Of a stretch of 22,820 nt of DNA, positions 1 through 6,958 are shown piece by piece (within the stretch, counting starts at the first letter, position 1; every line of letters starts with the position of its first letter). The translations under genes and the position numbers were made by a program. Origin of the DNA: Pseudomonadota bacterium (GTDB taxonomy: Bacteria; Myxococcota_A; Polyangia; Polyangiales; Polyangiaceae); NCBI GenBank assembly GCA_023431345.1, contig JAEYWK010000124.1:1-22820 (forward strand), read 5' to 3'. The notes under the pieces are model-generated. The model was not told where the DNA came from. It searched no databases and worked only from the letters and a program-made list of their open reading frames with translations.

Positions 1-60
1 AAGCTCGTTGACCACGACGTCGTCACACGGGTCGCCGAGACGCTCCTGCGATTCGACTGA
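1..60 (+). CDS. C-terminal end of a truncated CDS, product unknown
   Basis: Frame 1 is open from the first base and ends in TGA at 58-60, giving the last 19 residues of a protein (ending in LLRFD) whose start lies outside the window. Codon use is plausible (C/G-rich third positions), and a strong inverted repeat begins six bases after the stop, which supports this being a genuine gene end. The fragment is too short to assign a family. Confidence 0.5.
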   Translation, partial: KLVDHDVVTRVAETLLRFD

Positions 61-66
61 TCGAAC

Positions 67-107
67 GCCATCACGGCGGTGCCTCGCGACGGCGCCGCCG
101 TGATGGC
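67..107. terminator. Strong hairpin after the first gene's stop
   Basis: Bases 67-79 (GCCATCACGGCGG) are the exact reverse complement of 95-107, a 13-bp perfect stem with a 15-base loop, starting 6 bases after the stop at 60. No T-run follows, so this would be a GC-rich terminator or mRNA 3'-end stabiliser rather than a canonical intrinsic terminator. Its right arm overlaps a second, 16-bp perfect palindrome (99-114). Confidence 0.5.
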
Positions 108-187
108 CATCACGCCGCGCCACGCCACGCGCGTCACGCGATGGGCATCAGGCGAAGCGCAGACCATCCGCTACCGCGATGGCCATC
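99..187. repeat. Three GATGGCCATC-type repeats at 38-bp spacing
   Basis: The 10-mer GATGGCCATC, itself a palindrome, occurs at 102-111 and 178-187, and the one-base variant GATGGGCATC at 140-149. The spacing is exactly 38 bp twice. The sequence between the cores is not well conserved. The first copy lies within a 16-bp perfect palindrome (99-114). Related cores recur at the far right end of the window (22718-22795). The third copy contains the ATG of the small reading frame that starts at 179, so part of the similarity could be coding (Met-Ala-Ile) rather than a DNA repeat. Confidence 0.4.
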
Positions 188-398
188 AATCTGCTGGCGT
201 CCAAGACCATCATCCAAGCGGCGCGCGCACAAGATGCGGCGAGTCGCGGTGGGCATCAAGGCTACGGCCGTCCACGCGCTGCTGACGGCTGCGAATGTGG
301 CCGGCATGTCCGAGCGGCTGAGTACCGTAGCCGCGGTGCTCGAGGCTGTCATCCCAGAGGACATCGAGCCGCCGCCGAGCGGCAGCGATTCGTTGTAG
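179..398 (+). pseudogene. Frameshifted small ORF, about 72 residues
   Basis: From the ATG at 179 the reading begins MAINLLASKTIIQAARAQDAA and then loses protein-like character. The neighbouring frame takes over at about 245-255 with VGIKATAVHALLTAANVAG, continues to VLEAVIPEDIEPPPSG and stops at 396-398. Removing one G from the GGTGGG run near 248-253 joins the two into one smooth alpha-helical, Ala-rich protein. I therefore read it as one small gene with a +1 frameshift, either a real mutation or a sequencing error in a G run. The downstream part could also start by itself at ATG 234. No Shine-Dalgarno sequence is evident before 179. I do not recognise the family, and no function is proposed. 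Confidence 0.4.
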
Positions 399-404
399 TG
401 AGGG

Positions 405-435
405 GGCGGGCCCGGCGAGTGACGCTGGGCCCGCC
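405..435. terminator. Perfect stem-loop between two convergent small genes
   Basis: GGCGGGCCC at 405-413 pairs perfectly with GGGCCCGCC at 427-435 across a 13-base loop. It lies 6 bases after the stop of the plus-strand reading (398) and about 24 bases beyond the stop of the minus-strand reading (459). This position is ideal for a bidirectional terminator and supports both flanking readings being former or real genes. Confidence 0.55.
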
Positions 436-458
436 TACACCCCCGGGTGGGGATCGGC

Positions 459-808
459 CTAGCGTCGCTGTCGCGCCTGACGTTTGGCCTCACGCTCTGT
501 CGGCTCCGCGGTCTCGTCGACCGCGCGAAAGGCGGAGGTGACGAGCGGTTTCACGGCGACGTAGGCGTCGAGGATGCTGCCCAGCCGGTTGGGTCGCGAC
601 CTCCGCGAGCTCCCACGCTTGGCGGCAGCGGCGCGTGCCGGGCTTGGCGGCGGCGGCGATGGTAGCGGCCGTGCGCAGGTCTTTGCCGATGGCGACGAGC
701 TCCGGGAGCCCTCGTGTCACCGGGATTGGCGGCCCGCCACGTCCGGTAGAGCAGCCGCGCGATACCGATGAGGTCGCGGACGGTCTGGGTCGGAAAGGGG
801 CGAGGCAT
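459..808 (-). pseudogene. Small gene readable only through two frameshifts, about 115 residues
   Basis: On the minus strand, ATG at 808 starts MPRPFPTQTVRDLIGIARLL, followed by YRTWRAANPGDTR. Near 705-715 protein-like sequence moves to a second frame (PELVAIGKDLRTAATIAAAA, then an AWELAEVATQ segment). Near 590-595 it moves to a third frame (NRLGSILDAYVAVKPLVTSA, then FRAVDETAEPTEREAKRQAR) and stops at TAG 461-459. Each piece is low-complexity-free and helical, and the pieces join end to end, which is hard to explain by chance. It is either a decayed gene or one disrupted by sequencing indels. The intact protein would be small and helical. It resembles small hypothetical proteins common in myxobacterial genomes, but I assign no function. 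Confidence 0.45.
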
Positions 809-902
809 TTCTCGAGGGAGCCGCCGCGGCCTTTCGCGGTCAAGCTCCTGGCGGACCTTGGCTGTCCGAGTGCTGTTCGCGCCCGTGGCCTAGCGCCACT
901 CC

Positions 903-1163
903 TCACGGCGGAAGCGCAGCCAAGCCTTGCAGTCCGGCCAGGTAGCTGTCCCGCGCCACCTCATCGTCGAAGACCATGACCCGCACCGGCAGCGCGTCGA
1001 CGTCGTCTTCCTCAAGCAGGTCGTTCAAGGTTGAGCAGCTCACAACGACGCTGAAGTCGCCTGCGAACATCGCGGTGTAGACCCCAAGCCCTTCCCCTCC
1101 TCCCACCCGAAGCAAGCCGATTAGCCTCCCGTCTTGCAAACTGGAGAGGTGGTGGGTGAGCAT
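903..1163 (-). CDS. Hypothetical 86-residue protein, last gene of the minus-strand series
   Basis: The chosen start is the ATG at 1163, which forms a TGATG one-base overlap with the stop of the upstream zinc-ribbon gene, a classic coupling arrangement. The frame is open further upstream, but that part is an Arg-rich shadow of the neighbour. The protein reads MLTHHLSSLQDGRLIGLLRV, then a Gly-rich turn, and a C-terminal half with FSVVVSCSTLNDLLEEDD and VMVFDDEVARDSYLAG. It looks like a small soluble alpha/beta protein with acidic patches. I recognise no motif or catalytic signature. Coupling suggests that it acts with, or is controlled together with, the zinc-ribbon protein. Confidence 0.65.
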   Translation of the reverse strand: MLTHHLSSLQDGRLIGLLRVGGGEGLGVYTAMFAGDFSVVVSCSTLNDLLEEDDVDALPVRVMVFDDEVARDSYLAGLQGLAALPP

Positions 1164-1747
1164 CAGAACACCACCCCGAGCACCTTCTCGGCGCAGCCGT
1201 GACACACGGATTTCAGCATGCGTTCCGGCTCGTGGACGCGGCGACACCGAGGACACCATCGGTAGCGCGAGAGCCGTTTTGAGCTCGCCATCAGGACCAG
1301 TTCTGCAACGCGACTCGCGGCGGCGCGCAATGGCACTTTCGCGAACGGGGTTGCCCTCTCGACCGGCACGCTTGGGCCCTCCCACACCAGCTCGGGCTCG
1401 AGCACGTGGATGCCGTCGTCAGCGACGCGAACGAGCACCGTCACTGGGTCGCCGCCCGTAATGATGCCGTTGGTCTTTCGATGACTTGGCGCCGGGACCA
1501 TGGTCTCGATTAGCTTCATCCAGTCTTCCCGGCTTCTTGGCTGCTGGTTGGTGGATCCTTTGCGCTGCGTCCCGAACCGATTGCCACAATCAGCGCAGTC
1601 CCAGCTCGGGCTTTCGGCCTCGAGAAGGCAACCACCCAACGTGACCAGCCCCTTTTCCGCCTGCTCCCAGAGGTCCGGACCAGGCTCGCCGTACACGATC
1701 CGCCGCACTTGCGAGGACGAGCAGTCTGGGCAGCGCGGGGCTTTCAT
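1163..1747 (-). CDS. Double zinc-ribbon protein of unknown role, 194 residues
   Basis: The N-terminus (about residues 1-60) has CPDC followed about 45 residues later by CADC, a four-cysteine zinc-ribbon layout. The C-terminus (about 164-190) has a second pair, CPRC and CHGC, in an Arg-rich stretch. The middle, about residues 70-150, has beta-strand-like sequence (DPVTVLVRVADDGIHVLEPE). No enzymatic motif is visible. Zinc ribbons of this type commonly mediate nucleic-acid or protein contacts, but the substrate cannot be read from the sequence. The gene follows the preceding small gene after an 81-base gap, so it may have its own promoter, and it is coupled to the 86-residue gene downstream by a TGATG overlap. 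The start at 1747 is the first ATG in a good context, and the CPDC motif lies within the first ten residues. Confidence 0.7.
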   Translation of the reverse strand: MKAPRCPDCSSSQVRRIVYGEPGPDLWEQAEKGLVTLGGCLLEAESPSWDCADCGNRFGTQRKGSTNQQPRSREDWMKLIETMVPAPSHRKTNGIITGGDPVTVLVRVADDGIHVLEPELVWEGPSVPVERATPFAKVPLRAAASRVAELVLMASSKRLSRYRWCPRCRRVHEPERMLKSVCHGCAEKVLGVVF

Positions 1748-1828
1748 CCTCTCATAGAGACTACATGCATTCGCGGTCGCTTGCCGACGATGAAGCTGTT
1801 CCTGGTGGCGTCAGTCGCCATCACGTCT

Positions 1829-2053
1829 TTATCCGCCGCGGCGAGCTCGCACCTCGGCGAGGAAGGCGACGGCTTCCATCGCTCCGCGAGCGTTGGCGAG
1901 TTCCCACAGCTTGTCGCTTGCGGTGGCGTGGTGGCCGAGATCGATGAGCGTTTGCAGCTCCCAGGCTTCATCGACGCTGAGCCAGGGGTCGAGCAAGCCG
2001 ACGGCTACTTCGAGGTCAACCGCAAGGTCATGGTAGTTTTTATCCCCAGTCAT
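1829..2053 (-). CDS. Hypothetical 74-residue acidic helical protein
   Basis: I chose the ATG at 2053, preceded by a GAGG-rich Shine-Dalgarno-like stretch inside the end of the upstream gene. Longer starts at 2080 or 2119 add an Arg-rich, less protein-like leader. The product reads MTGDKNYHDLAVDLEVAVGL, LDPWLSVDEAWELQTLIDLG and then NARGAMEAVAFLAEVRARR: small, acidic and probably all helical, with no signal peptide or membrane segment. It overlaps the upstream 139-residue gene by 14 bases. The pair could be a cognate set, but nothing in the sequence identifies a function. Confidence 0.6.
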   Translation of the reverse strand: MTGDKNYHDLAVDLEVAVGLLDPWLSVDEAWELQTLIDLGHHATASDKLWELANARGAMEAVAFLAEVRARRGG

Positions 2054-2459
2054 TCCCCGCCTCGACCGTGCAGTCACCATCCGGTTCTCTCTGTAGCCGT
2101 TCTCGAAGCTCGACGGCAACTCGAACCCAAGTCGGATCAGAGCGGAGACGCTGCTGCATGGAGGCCCGCACGAGGTCGAGCTGGTCGGGTGGGAGCAGCG
2201 GGGTTAGAGGCTCAAGGGCCCTGTCCAACTTGAGCAACAGGTAGCCCTCGACGGAAATCTCTTTGAGGCAGAGTGCGCAGAGCTCGGCGCTGGGACCCGG
2301 TGCGCGGCGGTGCGCGCCGTCTTGTTTCGTGAGGTGGCTCGCGTGGCGGCGCTCGAGCGTGGCGATGATTTCGAGCAACTTCCGGCAAATCTCGGCGGTC
2401 GAGAAGCGGTGGCTCTTCGCCGCATCGCTGGCCGGATCAGTCGAGCCGCTGCGGGACAT
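2040..2459 (-). CDS. Hypothetical 139-residue helical protein
   Basis: The frame is open from 2657, but the part upstream of 2459 is a Ser/Arg-rich shadow of the lipoprotein gene, so I place the start at ATG 2459, with a 23-base overlap into that gene. The product contains FSTAEICRKLLEIIATLERR, a CALC pair near residue 80, then LLKLDRALEPLTPLLPPDQ and a C-terminal helix WVRVAVELRERLQRE. It looks like a soluble helical protein with no signal peptide. It is the first of four small genes at the tail of the third tad block. Whether these belong to the pilus system or are a separate unit cannot be told from the sequence. Confidence 0.6.
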   Translation of the reverse strand: MSRSGSTDPASDAAKSHRFSTAEICRKLLEIIATLERRHASHLTKQDGAHRRAPGPSAELCALCLKEISVEGYLLLKLDRALEPLTPLLPPDQLDLVRASMQQRLRSDPTWVRVAVELRERLQREPDGDCTVEAGNDWG

Positions 2460-3123
2460 GGCGGCGGATGGGTTGGCTCCTGGGGCGTGGAGCCGCGCGC
2501 GAGGCGAGCGTAAAGGGCTGTTCGAAGACGAGGACAGCGTCACGGCCGTGGAGCTCGAACGTGCGCTGGGGGTTCTGCGGTTGCAGTTTCGAGTCTTTCG
2601 AAGTGTCCAAGTCGACTCGAACGGCGGTGGTCGTCCGAGCGAGCTCGACCAGCGCATGGGCGTTGCCGGCTGCGTCGGTCGTGCCGACTTGCTTCCCGTC
2701 GATCGAGACCGGCAGGTCAGCGCCGCGTTCGCTCTTCACCACGATGGCGACCTGGCGCAGGCGCTTCTGGCAGACGACGTCGTACGTGATGGGTCCTCGC
2801 TCGCCGCTGCCTAAGGGGCGCGTGCGGGTCAGGCGCAATGCAGGCGGGGCCTGATCGGAGGCCTCGTAGGCTTCCGGGCAGACGGCCCTCACTTCGGCGA
2901 CCTGCCCCTCGGCGCCCTTCAGGCGCTTGGTGAGCTTGCCAGCGCCGTTCGTCATCCCGAGCGGAGCCTGGTTGGCTCGGATGACCACGCCGCTCAGGGG
3001 CATGCCGTCATCGGTGGACGCGCGGAATGACACCTCGAAGTCTGGCGTAGGCTCGGGGCGACTGGCGGCGCCGCAACCCACGAGGCTGGCGAGGACGCAA
3101 AGGCAAAGCGCGACGCGCCTCAT
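2437..3123 (-). CDS. Tad-locus lipoprotein with beta-rich domains
   Basis: Start at ATG 3123, giving an ATGA overlap with the upstream gene. A longer frame from 3168 is only shadow. The 228-residue protein begins with a lipoprotein signal, MRRVALCLCVLASLVGCGAA, with lipobox LVGC and Cys17. The mature part has two beta-sandwich-like segments of the form seen in carboxypeptidase-regulatory or PEGA-like surface domains: about residues 28-65 (VSFRASTDDGMPLSGVVIRA) and about residues 120-165 (VVKSERGADLPVSIDGKQVG, TTDAAGNAHALVEL). It is predicted to sit in the outer or inner membrane facing the periplasm. Its place directly after the forkhead-like membrane protein suggests an accessory role in the Tad apparatus. 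That role is inferred. Confidence 0.72.
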   Translation of the reverse strand: MRRVALCLCVLASLVGCGAASRPEPTPDFEVSFRASTDDGMPLSGVVIRANQAPLGMTNGAGKLTKRLKGAEGQVAEVRAVCPEAYEASDQAPPALRLTRTRPLGSGERGPITYDVVCQKRLRQVAIVVKSERGADLPVSIDGKQVGTTDAAGNAHALVELARTTTAVRVDLDTSKDSKLQPQNPQRTFELHGRDAVLVFEQPFTLASRAAPRPRSQPIRRHVPQRLD

Positions 3124-4745
3124 GGCCTCACCTCCGGGCAGCCCTTGGCTGGCTGTTTCTGGCTGCACGGTGCCGTGCTGCGTTGGTCGAGCATGCGACT
3201 GATGGCGGCGTAGGCGGCGTTCTGGGGCTCCCGAGCGGCGAGGCGCGAGTAAGCGAGCTGAGCTTCAGCGAGACGCCCTGCGACCAGGTGACCCACGGCT
3301 TGCGCAACGTCGGGATCTGCCTTTGACAATCCGGTAGCACCCCCCGGCGGTACCGCCGAAGTCGGAGTCGTCACCGAGCTCGTGAGCGGTTGCGCAGACG
3401 CCGTGGCGATCGGTGTGGCGATCGCCACGGTCGGGGTGAGCGCAGCGGCTGGGGCGACGCTCGGCGGAGCGGCGGAGGCCTCGGCGACTGGTCCCGCGGG
3501 GCGCTGGCTCGGCTCCATGGGAAGCAGACGCGAAGCCCCGATGAGAGCGAGGGTGAGGATGACGGCGCCACTCAGCGCGCCCGCCGCGACAAGCAACGGC
3601 GATTTGCGCGCTGCATTGCCTAAGGCGGCGAGCAGAGCCTGTGGTGGCATCAGGGGCGCACGGGCGATGGTCCGCGAGACTGACGCCGTCGAAGTCGACG
3701 CGGCGCGCACGGAGGCCGGTGGCGTCGCCTCAGTCGCGACAGGAGGGGCTGCCGGAGCAGCGCGGTTCAGGATGCCGCTCGGTGGCGTGACGAAGAACGG
3801 GGCCACCGCTGCCACGTCGAAATCAGTCGTTTGCTGAGACGACGGCGGTTGAGCTGGCAGAACGGTGGGCTGGTTAGGTACAGGACTGAGCCTCGCCTCT
3901 ACCGGTGCTGGTGCTGGCGCGGCAGGGCCCGGTGGCTTGGACCTTCTAGCGGCAGGGCTTTCGATACGTGTAGGCGTGGAGTCGGGCGTGGCAGCTCGCT
4001 CGCTCCTCGCCTCGATTGCCAGCGCGGCCATAGGAATTGGTTCCGTGTTCCCCAGGTGTGCTTGCGACCATGGGGAGGGCTCGGCCAGTTCCCCTTCGGG
4101 AACGCGAAGCTCTGCGCGCGACATGATGACCGTCCCCTGCGGACCCAGCGGCGCTCCCAGAACCGGCCCACGGGGCGCGGGTTGCGTCACAGCGCGGTCC
4201 GCGTCGGCCGCGGGCTCGCGAACGATGCGCTCGGTGACGAAGGCCGCGCGGACCACTTGAAGCGTGTCCTGGCTCACCGGCGAGACGCCTGAAACCGCGG
4301 TCGCGGCGATGCCGGTCGGATCCGTATTCTCGGGCAGCGACTGCAGGTAGTCGAGCCCGCTGGAGCGGTCTGCGTACGCAGTGAGCTCAAGGTGCGAGGG
4401 TCGCTGGCGGTGCGTCGTGACCTCGAGTGAGGCACCGCAGAACTCCACCGTCGCGTGGGTACGGATCGGATAAGGCTCGAGCGCCTTCACCGAATTGACA
4501 CGGAGCTCCGCTCGGTAGCCAGGAATGGCCATGATGGCATCGCCCTCGCGCTCGAAGTGGAAGTGCATGGAGGCGATGCCTGGGCGCGCAAGGCACACGT
4601 CTGCGCGGTGCTGCGACCCGACGACGACGGCGCGCTCTTCGCCCGCCTTCAGCTCAAAGAGCCAGGTCAGATCTTTGTGACGAACTTCGAGCCACAGAGG
4701 GCTCTTCAAGAGGTCAGGCAGGGTGGGATCTTCGGCGAGGTCCAT
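3120..4745 (-). CDS. Membrane protein with degenerate FHA-like N-terminus and Pro-rich linker
   Basis: The 541-residue protein has three parts. Residues about 17-112 look like a forkhead-associated fold (FELKAGEERAVVVGSQHRAD, then GIASMHFHFER): the usual GR and SxxH positions appear as G43-S44 and S59-M-H61, so phosphothreonine binding is uncertain. Residues about 175-380 form a long Pro/Ala/Thr-rich linker. A single membrane segment lies at about 385-408, followed by a short Pro/Ala/Thr-rich and then helical C-terminus on the other side of the membrane. The N-terminus is probably cytoplasmic. It overlaps the second CpaF gene by one base (TGATG) and the lipoprotein gene by four (ATGA), so it probably couples the ATPase to the envelope part of the machine. 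The protein at 7337-8182 has the same layout. Confidence 0.7.
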   Translation of the reverse strand: MDLAEDPTLPDLLKSPLWLEVRHKDLTWLFELKAGEERAVVVGSQHRADVCLARPGIASMHFHFEREGDAIMAIPGYRAELRVNSVKALEPYPIRTHATVEFCGASLEVTTHRQRPSHLELTAYADRSSGLDYLQSLPENTDPTGIAATAVSGVSPVSQDTLQVVRAAFVTERIVREPAADADRAVTQPAPRGPVLGAPLGPQGTVIMSRAELRVPEGELAEPSPWSQAHLGNTEPIPMAALAIEARSERAATPDSTPTRIESPAARRSKPPGPAAPAPAPVEARLSPVPNQPTVLPAQPPSSQQTTDFDVAAVAPFFVTPPSGILNRAAPAAPPVATEATPPASVRAASTSTASVSRTIARAPLMPPQALLAALGNAARKSPLLVAAGALSGAVILTLALIGASRLLPMEPSQRPAGPVAEASAAPPSVAPAAALTPTVAIATPIATASAQPLTSSVTTPTSAVPPGGATGLSKADPDVAQAVGHLVAGRLAEAQLAYSRLAAREPQNAAYAAISRMLDQRSTAPCSQKQPAKGCPEVRP

Positions 4746-5872
4746 CAGGTTGCTCCGCTTTCGTTTCGGGCTCGGCGCGCCACTTCCAAGAGGCCCGGGG
4801 GAAGGTTGAGCCCGTGGGCGTGAATCAAGGGCAGGCAGTTCGGCAGCACGCCGGTAGGCTCCAGTACCTGTCGGCTCGAGCCGTCGGGCTGTCGCGCAGG
4901 CATGGCTACGAACAAGTCCTTCAGTCGGTACCCATGCTCCGCGTCAACGCCAGCGACCTCGGTGACGTGGGTAACAAGTCGCCGGCCGTCGCGGAGGCGA
5001 GCGGTCTGCACCACGAAGTCGACTGCTGAAGCGAGCTGCGCGCGCAGCGCTACCAGGGGCAGCTCGACCCCGCCCATCAGGGCCATGGTCTCGAGCCGAT
5101 TCATGGCGTCGATGGGATAGCTGGCGTGCACCGTCGTCAGGCAACCGCCGTGACCAGAGGTCATCGCTTGCACGAGGTCGAGCGCCTCGCCGCTGCGGAT
5201 TTCGCCCAAGACAATGCGGTCAGGGCGCATGCGGAGGGTCGCCTTGAAGAGGTCGCGAATCGTGATTTGGCCTTTCCCGCGTGCGTCAGCGGGGCGCGCT
5301 TCGAGCTGAACCACGTGCTCGCGCTGCAGCTGCAGCTCGCGAGCATCTTCGAGGACGACGATTCGTTCACCGGCAGGGATGAGGCTCGAGATGGCGTTGA
5401 GCAGGGAGGTCTTGCCGCTACCGGTGCCTCCCGCGACGACGATGTTGCGCTTGCATTCGACCAGCACGCGCAAGGTCTCGGCGGCATCGTGCGTCATGGC
5501 GCCGAGCTCAAGCAACCGACCCAGCGTGAGCCGATCTTTCGAGAACCGGCGGATCGCCACAGACGGACCATCCGGCGCGATGGGGGGGAGCAGTGCTTCG
5601 ACGCGTGATCCATCCGGCAATCGCCCTTCGAGGATCGGGTGGTTGGCGTCGAAGGGGCGGCCAACGAACTGGGCGATCACTCGCAGCGCAGAAAGGAGGC
5701 TCTCCTCCGAGGCGAAGCGGAGCTCCGTCTTGGACAGCGTGCCCTTTCGCTCGACGAACACCTCCGACGGCCCGTTGATGAGCACCTCGGTGACGGCCTC
5801 GTCCTCCAGCAGGGGAAGGATCGGCGAGAGGAACCCACGCAGGGCAGTCTCGAAGATGGGCGTCGGAATCAT
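4745..5872 (-). CDS. cpaF: Second CpaF/TadA-type secretion ATPase
   Basis: This 375-residue protein is a type II/IV secretion ATPase of the CpaF/TadA family, which hydrolyses ATP at the inner membrane to drive assembly or movement of Flp pili. The Walker A motif GGTGSGKT is at residues 148-155, the Asp box VVLEDARELQL at about 172-182, the Walker B-like RMRPDRIVLGE at 214-224 and the His box HGGCLTTVHA at 241-250. All key residues are intact. Unlike the ATPase at 9934-11610 it has no FHA domain and only a short N-terminal domain. It lies between the TadD-like lipoprotein (ATGA overlap) and the forkhead-like membrane protein (TGATG overlap). Family assignment is firm. Whether it works in extension, retraction or a separate machine is unknown. 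Confidence 0.9.
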   Translation of the reverse strand: MIPTPIFETALRGFLSPILPLLEDEAVTEVLINGPSEVFVERKGTLSKTELRFASEESLLSALRVIAQFVGRPFDANHPILEGRLPDGSRVEALLPPIAPDGPSVAIRRFSKDRLTLGRLLELGAMTHDAAETLRVLVECKRNIVVAGGTGSGKTSLLNAISSLIPAGERIVVLEDARELQLQREHVVQLEARPADARGKGQITIRDLFKATLRMRPDRIVLGEIRSGEALDLVQAMTSGHGGCLTTVHASYPIDAMNRLETMALMGGVELPLVALRAQLASAVDFVVQTARLRDGRRLVTHVTEVAGVDAEHGYRLKDLFVAMPARQPDGSSRQVLEPTGVLPNCLPLIHAHGLNLPPGLLEVARRARNESGAT

Positions 5873-6594
5873 TCCGCCCTCCCGGTGGACTGCGGCGTCG
5901 TGACGCGCGGCGCCCGAAGGTCGAGCCAGTTGCCGCTGGGCGGCGGCGCCAGTGCAGGCTCTTGCGGGCCGCGCTCGGCCAAGAAAGCGTGCTCGGCAGG
6001 AGCGCTCGTCGCCTGCCGCTCGCGGATCAGCAGCTCCGACAGCCGACTCCTGACCTCCGGAGCGTGCCTGCCGTTCGGCGCGTGCTCGAGGTACGCGCGG
6101 AAGTGCTCGCGAGCGCTGTCTACGTTCGACTCCGACTCAACGACACCGAGCAGGTAGTGGGCATCGGCGTGGTCGGACTTGCGGAGGAGCAGCAGCTCGA
6201 GCGTTGCCTTTGCCTCATCGTGTTGGCCCAGGCTGAGGTGGATAGAGGCGACCAGGTAGCGGAGCTGGTCGTCGTCGGGGTGGCGCGCCAAGAACGGCTG
6301 CGCATGATTGAGCGCGGCGCGCAGGTGCGAGCTCGAGAGGCAGACCCGGAGCAGCGTCGGCAGGAGGTCGGCACCCTTGGCGCCTCTCTCGATCGCGAGC
6401 GCCAGGTACTGCTCAGCGCGAACCGCGTCTCCGGCAGCGGCCGCCTCCCTACCGCGTCGCGCCAGGTCTTCGGCCTCGTTCGCCTGGTTTGCGACCGCCG
6501 AGCCCGCGCGTGCTACCGGCGCCGCGTGCTGACTGGCGCCGCAGGCGGGGAGAACGGCACAGACTAGGAGGATTGCGAGGTTTTTGGGGAGCAT
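5869..6594 (-). CDS. tadD: TadD-like TPR lipoprotein
   Basis: Start at ATG 6594 gives MLPKNLAILLVCAVLPACGA, a lipoprotein signal with lipobox LPAC and Cys18. Upstream frame sequence to 6660 runs through the control region and is not coding. The 241-residue mature protein is almost entirely tandem TPR-like helical pairs from about residue 40 to 205 (for example ARRGREAAAAGDAVRAEQYL, RYLVASIHLSLGQHDEAKAT, ADAHYLLGVVESESNVDSAR), matching TadD, the TPR lipoprotein that helps the Tad secretin and assembly. It is the first gene of the third tad block and overlaps cpaF by ATGA. The conserved ACCGAAAGGG element lies 38 bases upstream. The TPR lipoprotein call is strong. The TadD symbol rests on context. 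Confidence 0.78.
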   Translation of the reverse strand: MLPKNLAILLVCAVLPACGASQHAAPVARAGSAVANQANEAEDLARRGREAAAAGDAVRAEQYLALAIERGAKGADLLPTLLRVCLSSSHLRAALNHAQPFLARHPDDDQLRYLVASIHLSLGQHDEAKATLELLLLRKSDHADAHYLLGVVESESNVDSAREHFRAYLEHAPNGRHAPEVRSRLSELLIRERQATSAPAEHAFLAERGPQEPALAPPPSGNWLDLRAPRVTTPQSTGRAE

Positions 6595-6724
6595 GGCTAG
6601 GGGAGACGCGGCTCGTTTCCGCGCTTCCGTCTCCCTTTCGGTCAGCCCGCGACAGGCCATGCGTGCTTTTTTTGCGCCCGGCCGGGGACCCGCCGGTCCA
6701 GGGGCCGCGTGCTAGCCTTGGCTC
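6595..6724. promoter_or_regulatory. Divergent control region with ACCGAAAGGG element
   Basis: This 130-base gap separates the minus-strand tadD block from the plus-strand toxin-antitoxin pair, so promoters for both must lie here. On the minus strand the sequence GCTGACCGAAAGGGA is present at 6646-6632; the core ACCGAAAGGG (6642-6633) also precedes cpaB and the second pilin gene. A T-run occurs at about 6665-6672. I cannot fix -35 and -10 boxes with confidence. Confidence 0.5.
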
Positions 6725-6958
6725 ATGGGAGCTGAAGCCCTCCGAATCTTTGAGCAGGCGCTCACGCTGTCCGAAACTGAGCGAGCCGAGCTCGCCGCGA
6801 AGCTGCTGGCGAGTCTGGATGAGGGGAGCGACCCTGACGCCGAAGAGGCCTGGTCCGCCGAAATCACCAGACGAGCCGAGAGCGTGGTGCGCGGCGAGGC
6901 CAAGCTCATCGCCTGGGAAGATGTGGACGGCGAGGCTGCCAAGATCATCACCCGGTGA
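6725..6958 (+). CDS. Putative addiction-module antitoxin
   Basis: A 77-residue acidic protein (MGAEALRIFEQALTLSETER, AELAAKLLASLDE, EEAWSAEITRRAESVVRGEA). This is the usual form of short antitoxins of the addiction-module family (Pfam Unstab_antitox, PF09720), in which an N-terminal helical part is followed by a conserved EEAW-type segment with a C-terminal stretch that wraps the toxin. The next gene, a RelE/ParE-like toxin, starts inside its stop codon (GTGA overlap), the standard antitoxin-first order. Such antitoxins normally neutralise the toxin and help repress their own promoter. No clear Shine-Dalgarno sequence precedes 6725. It is carried on the strand opposite to the tad genes and diverges from tadD. 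Confidence 0.8.
   Translation: MGAEALRIFEQALTLSETERAELAAKLLASLDEGSDPDAEEAWSAEITRRAESVVRGEAKLIAWEDVDGEAAKIITR

Noticed and set aside
99..187. CRISPR array
   Set aside because: The 38-bp periodicity concerns only a 10-base core. The remainder of each unit is not conserved, and no cas genes are present.
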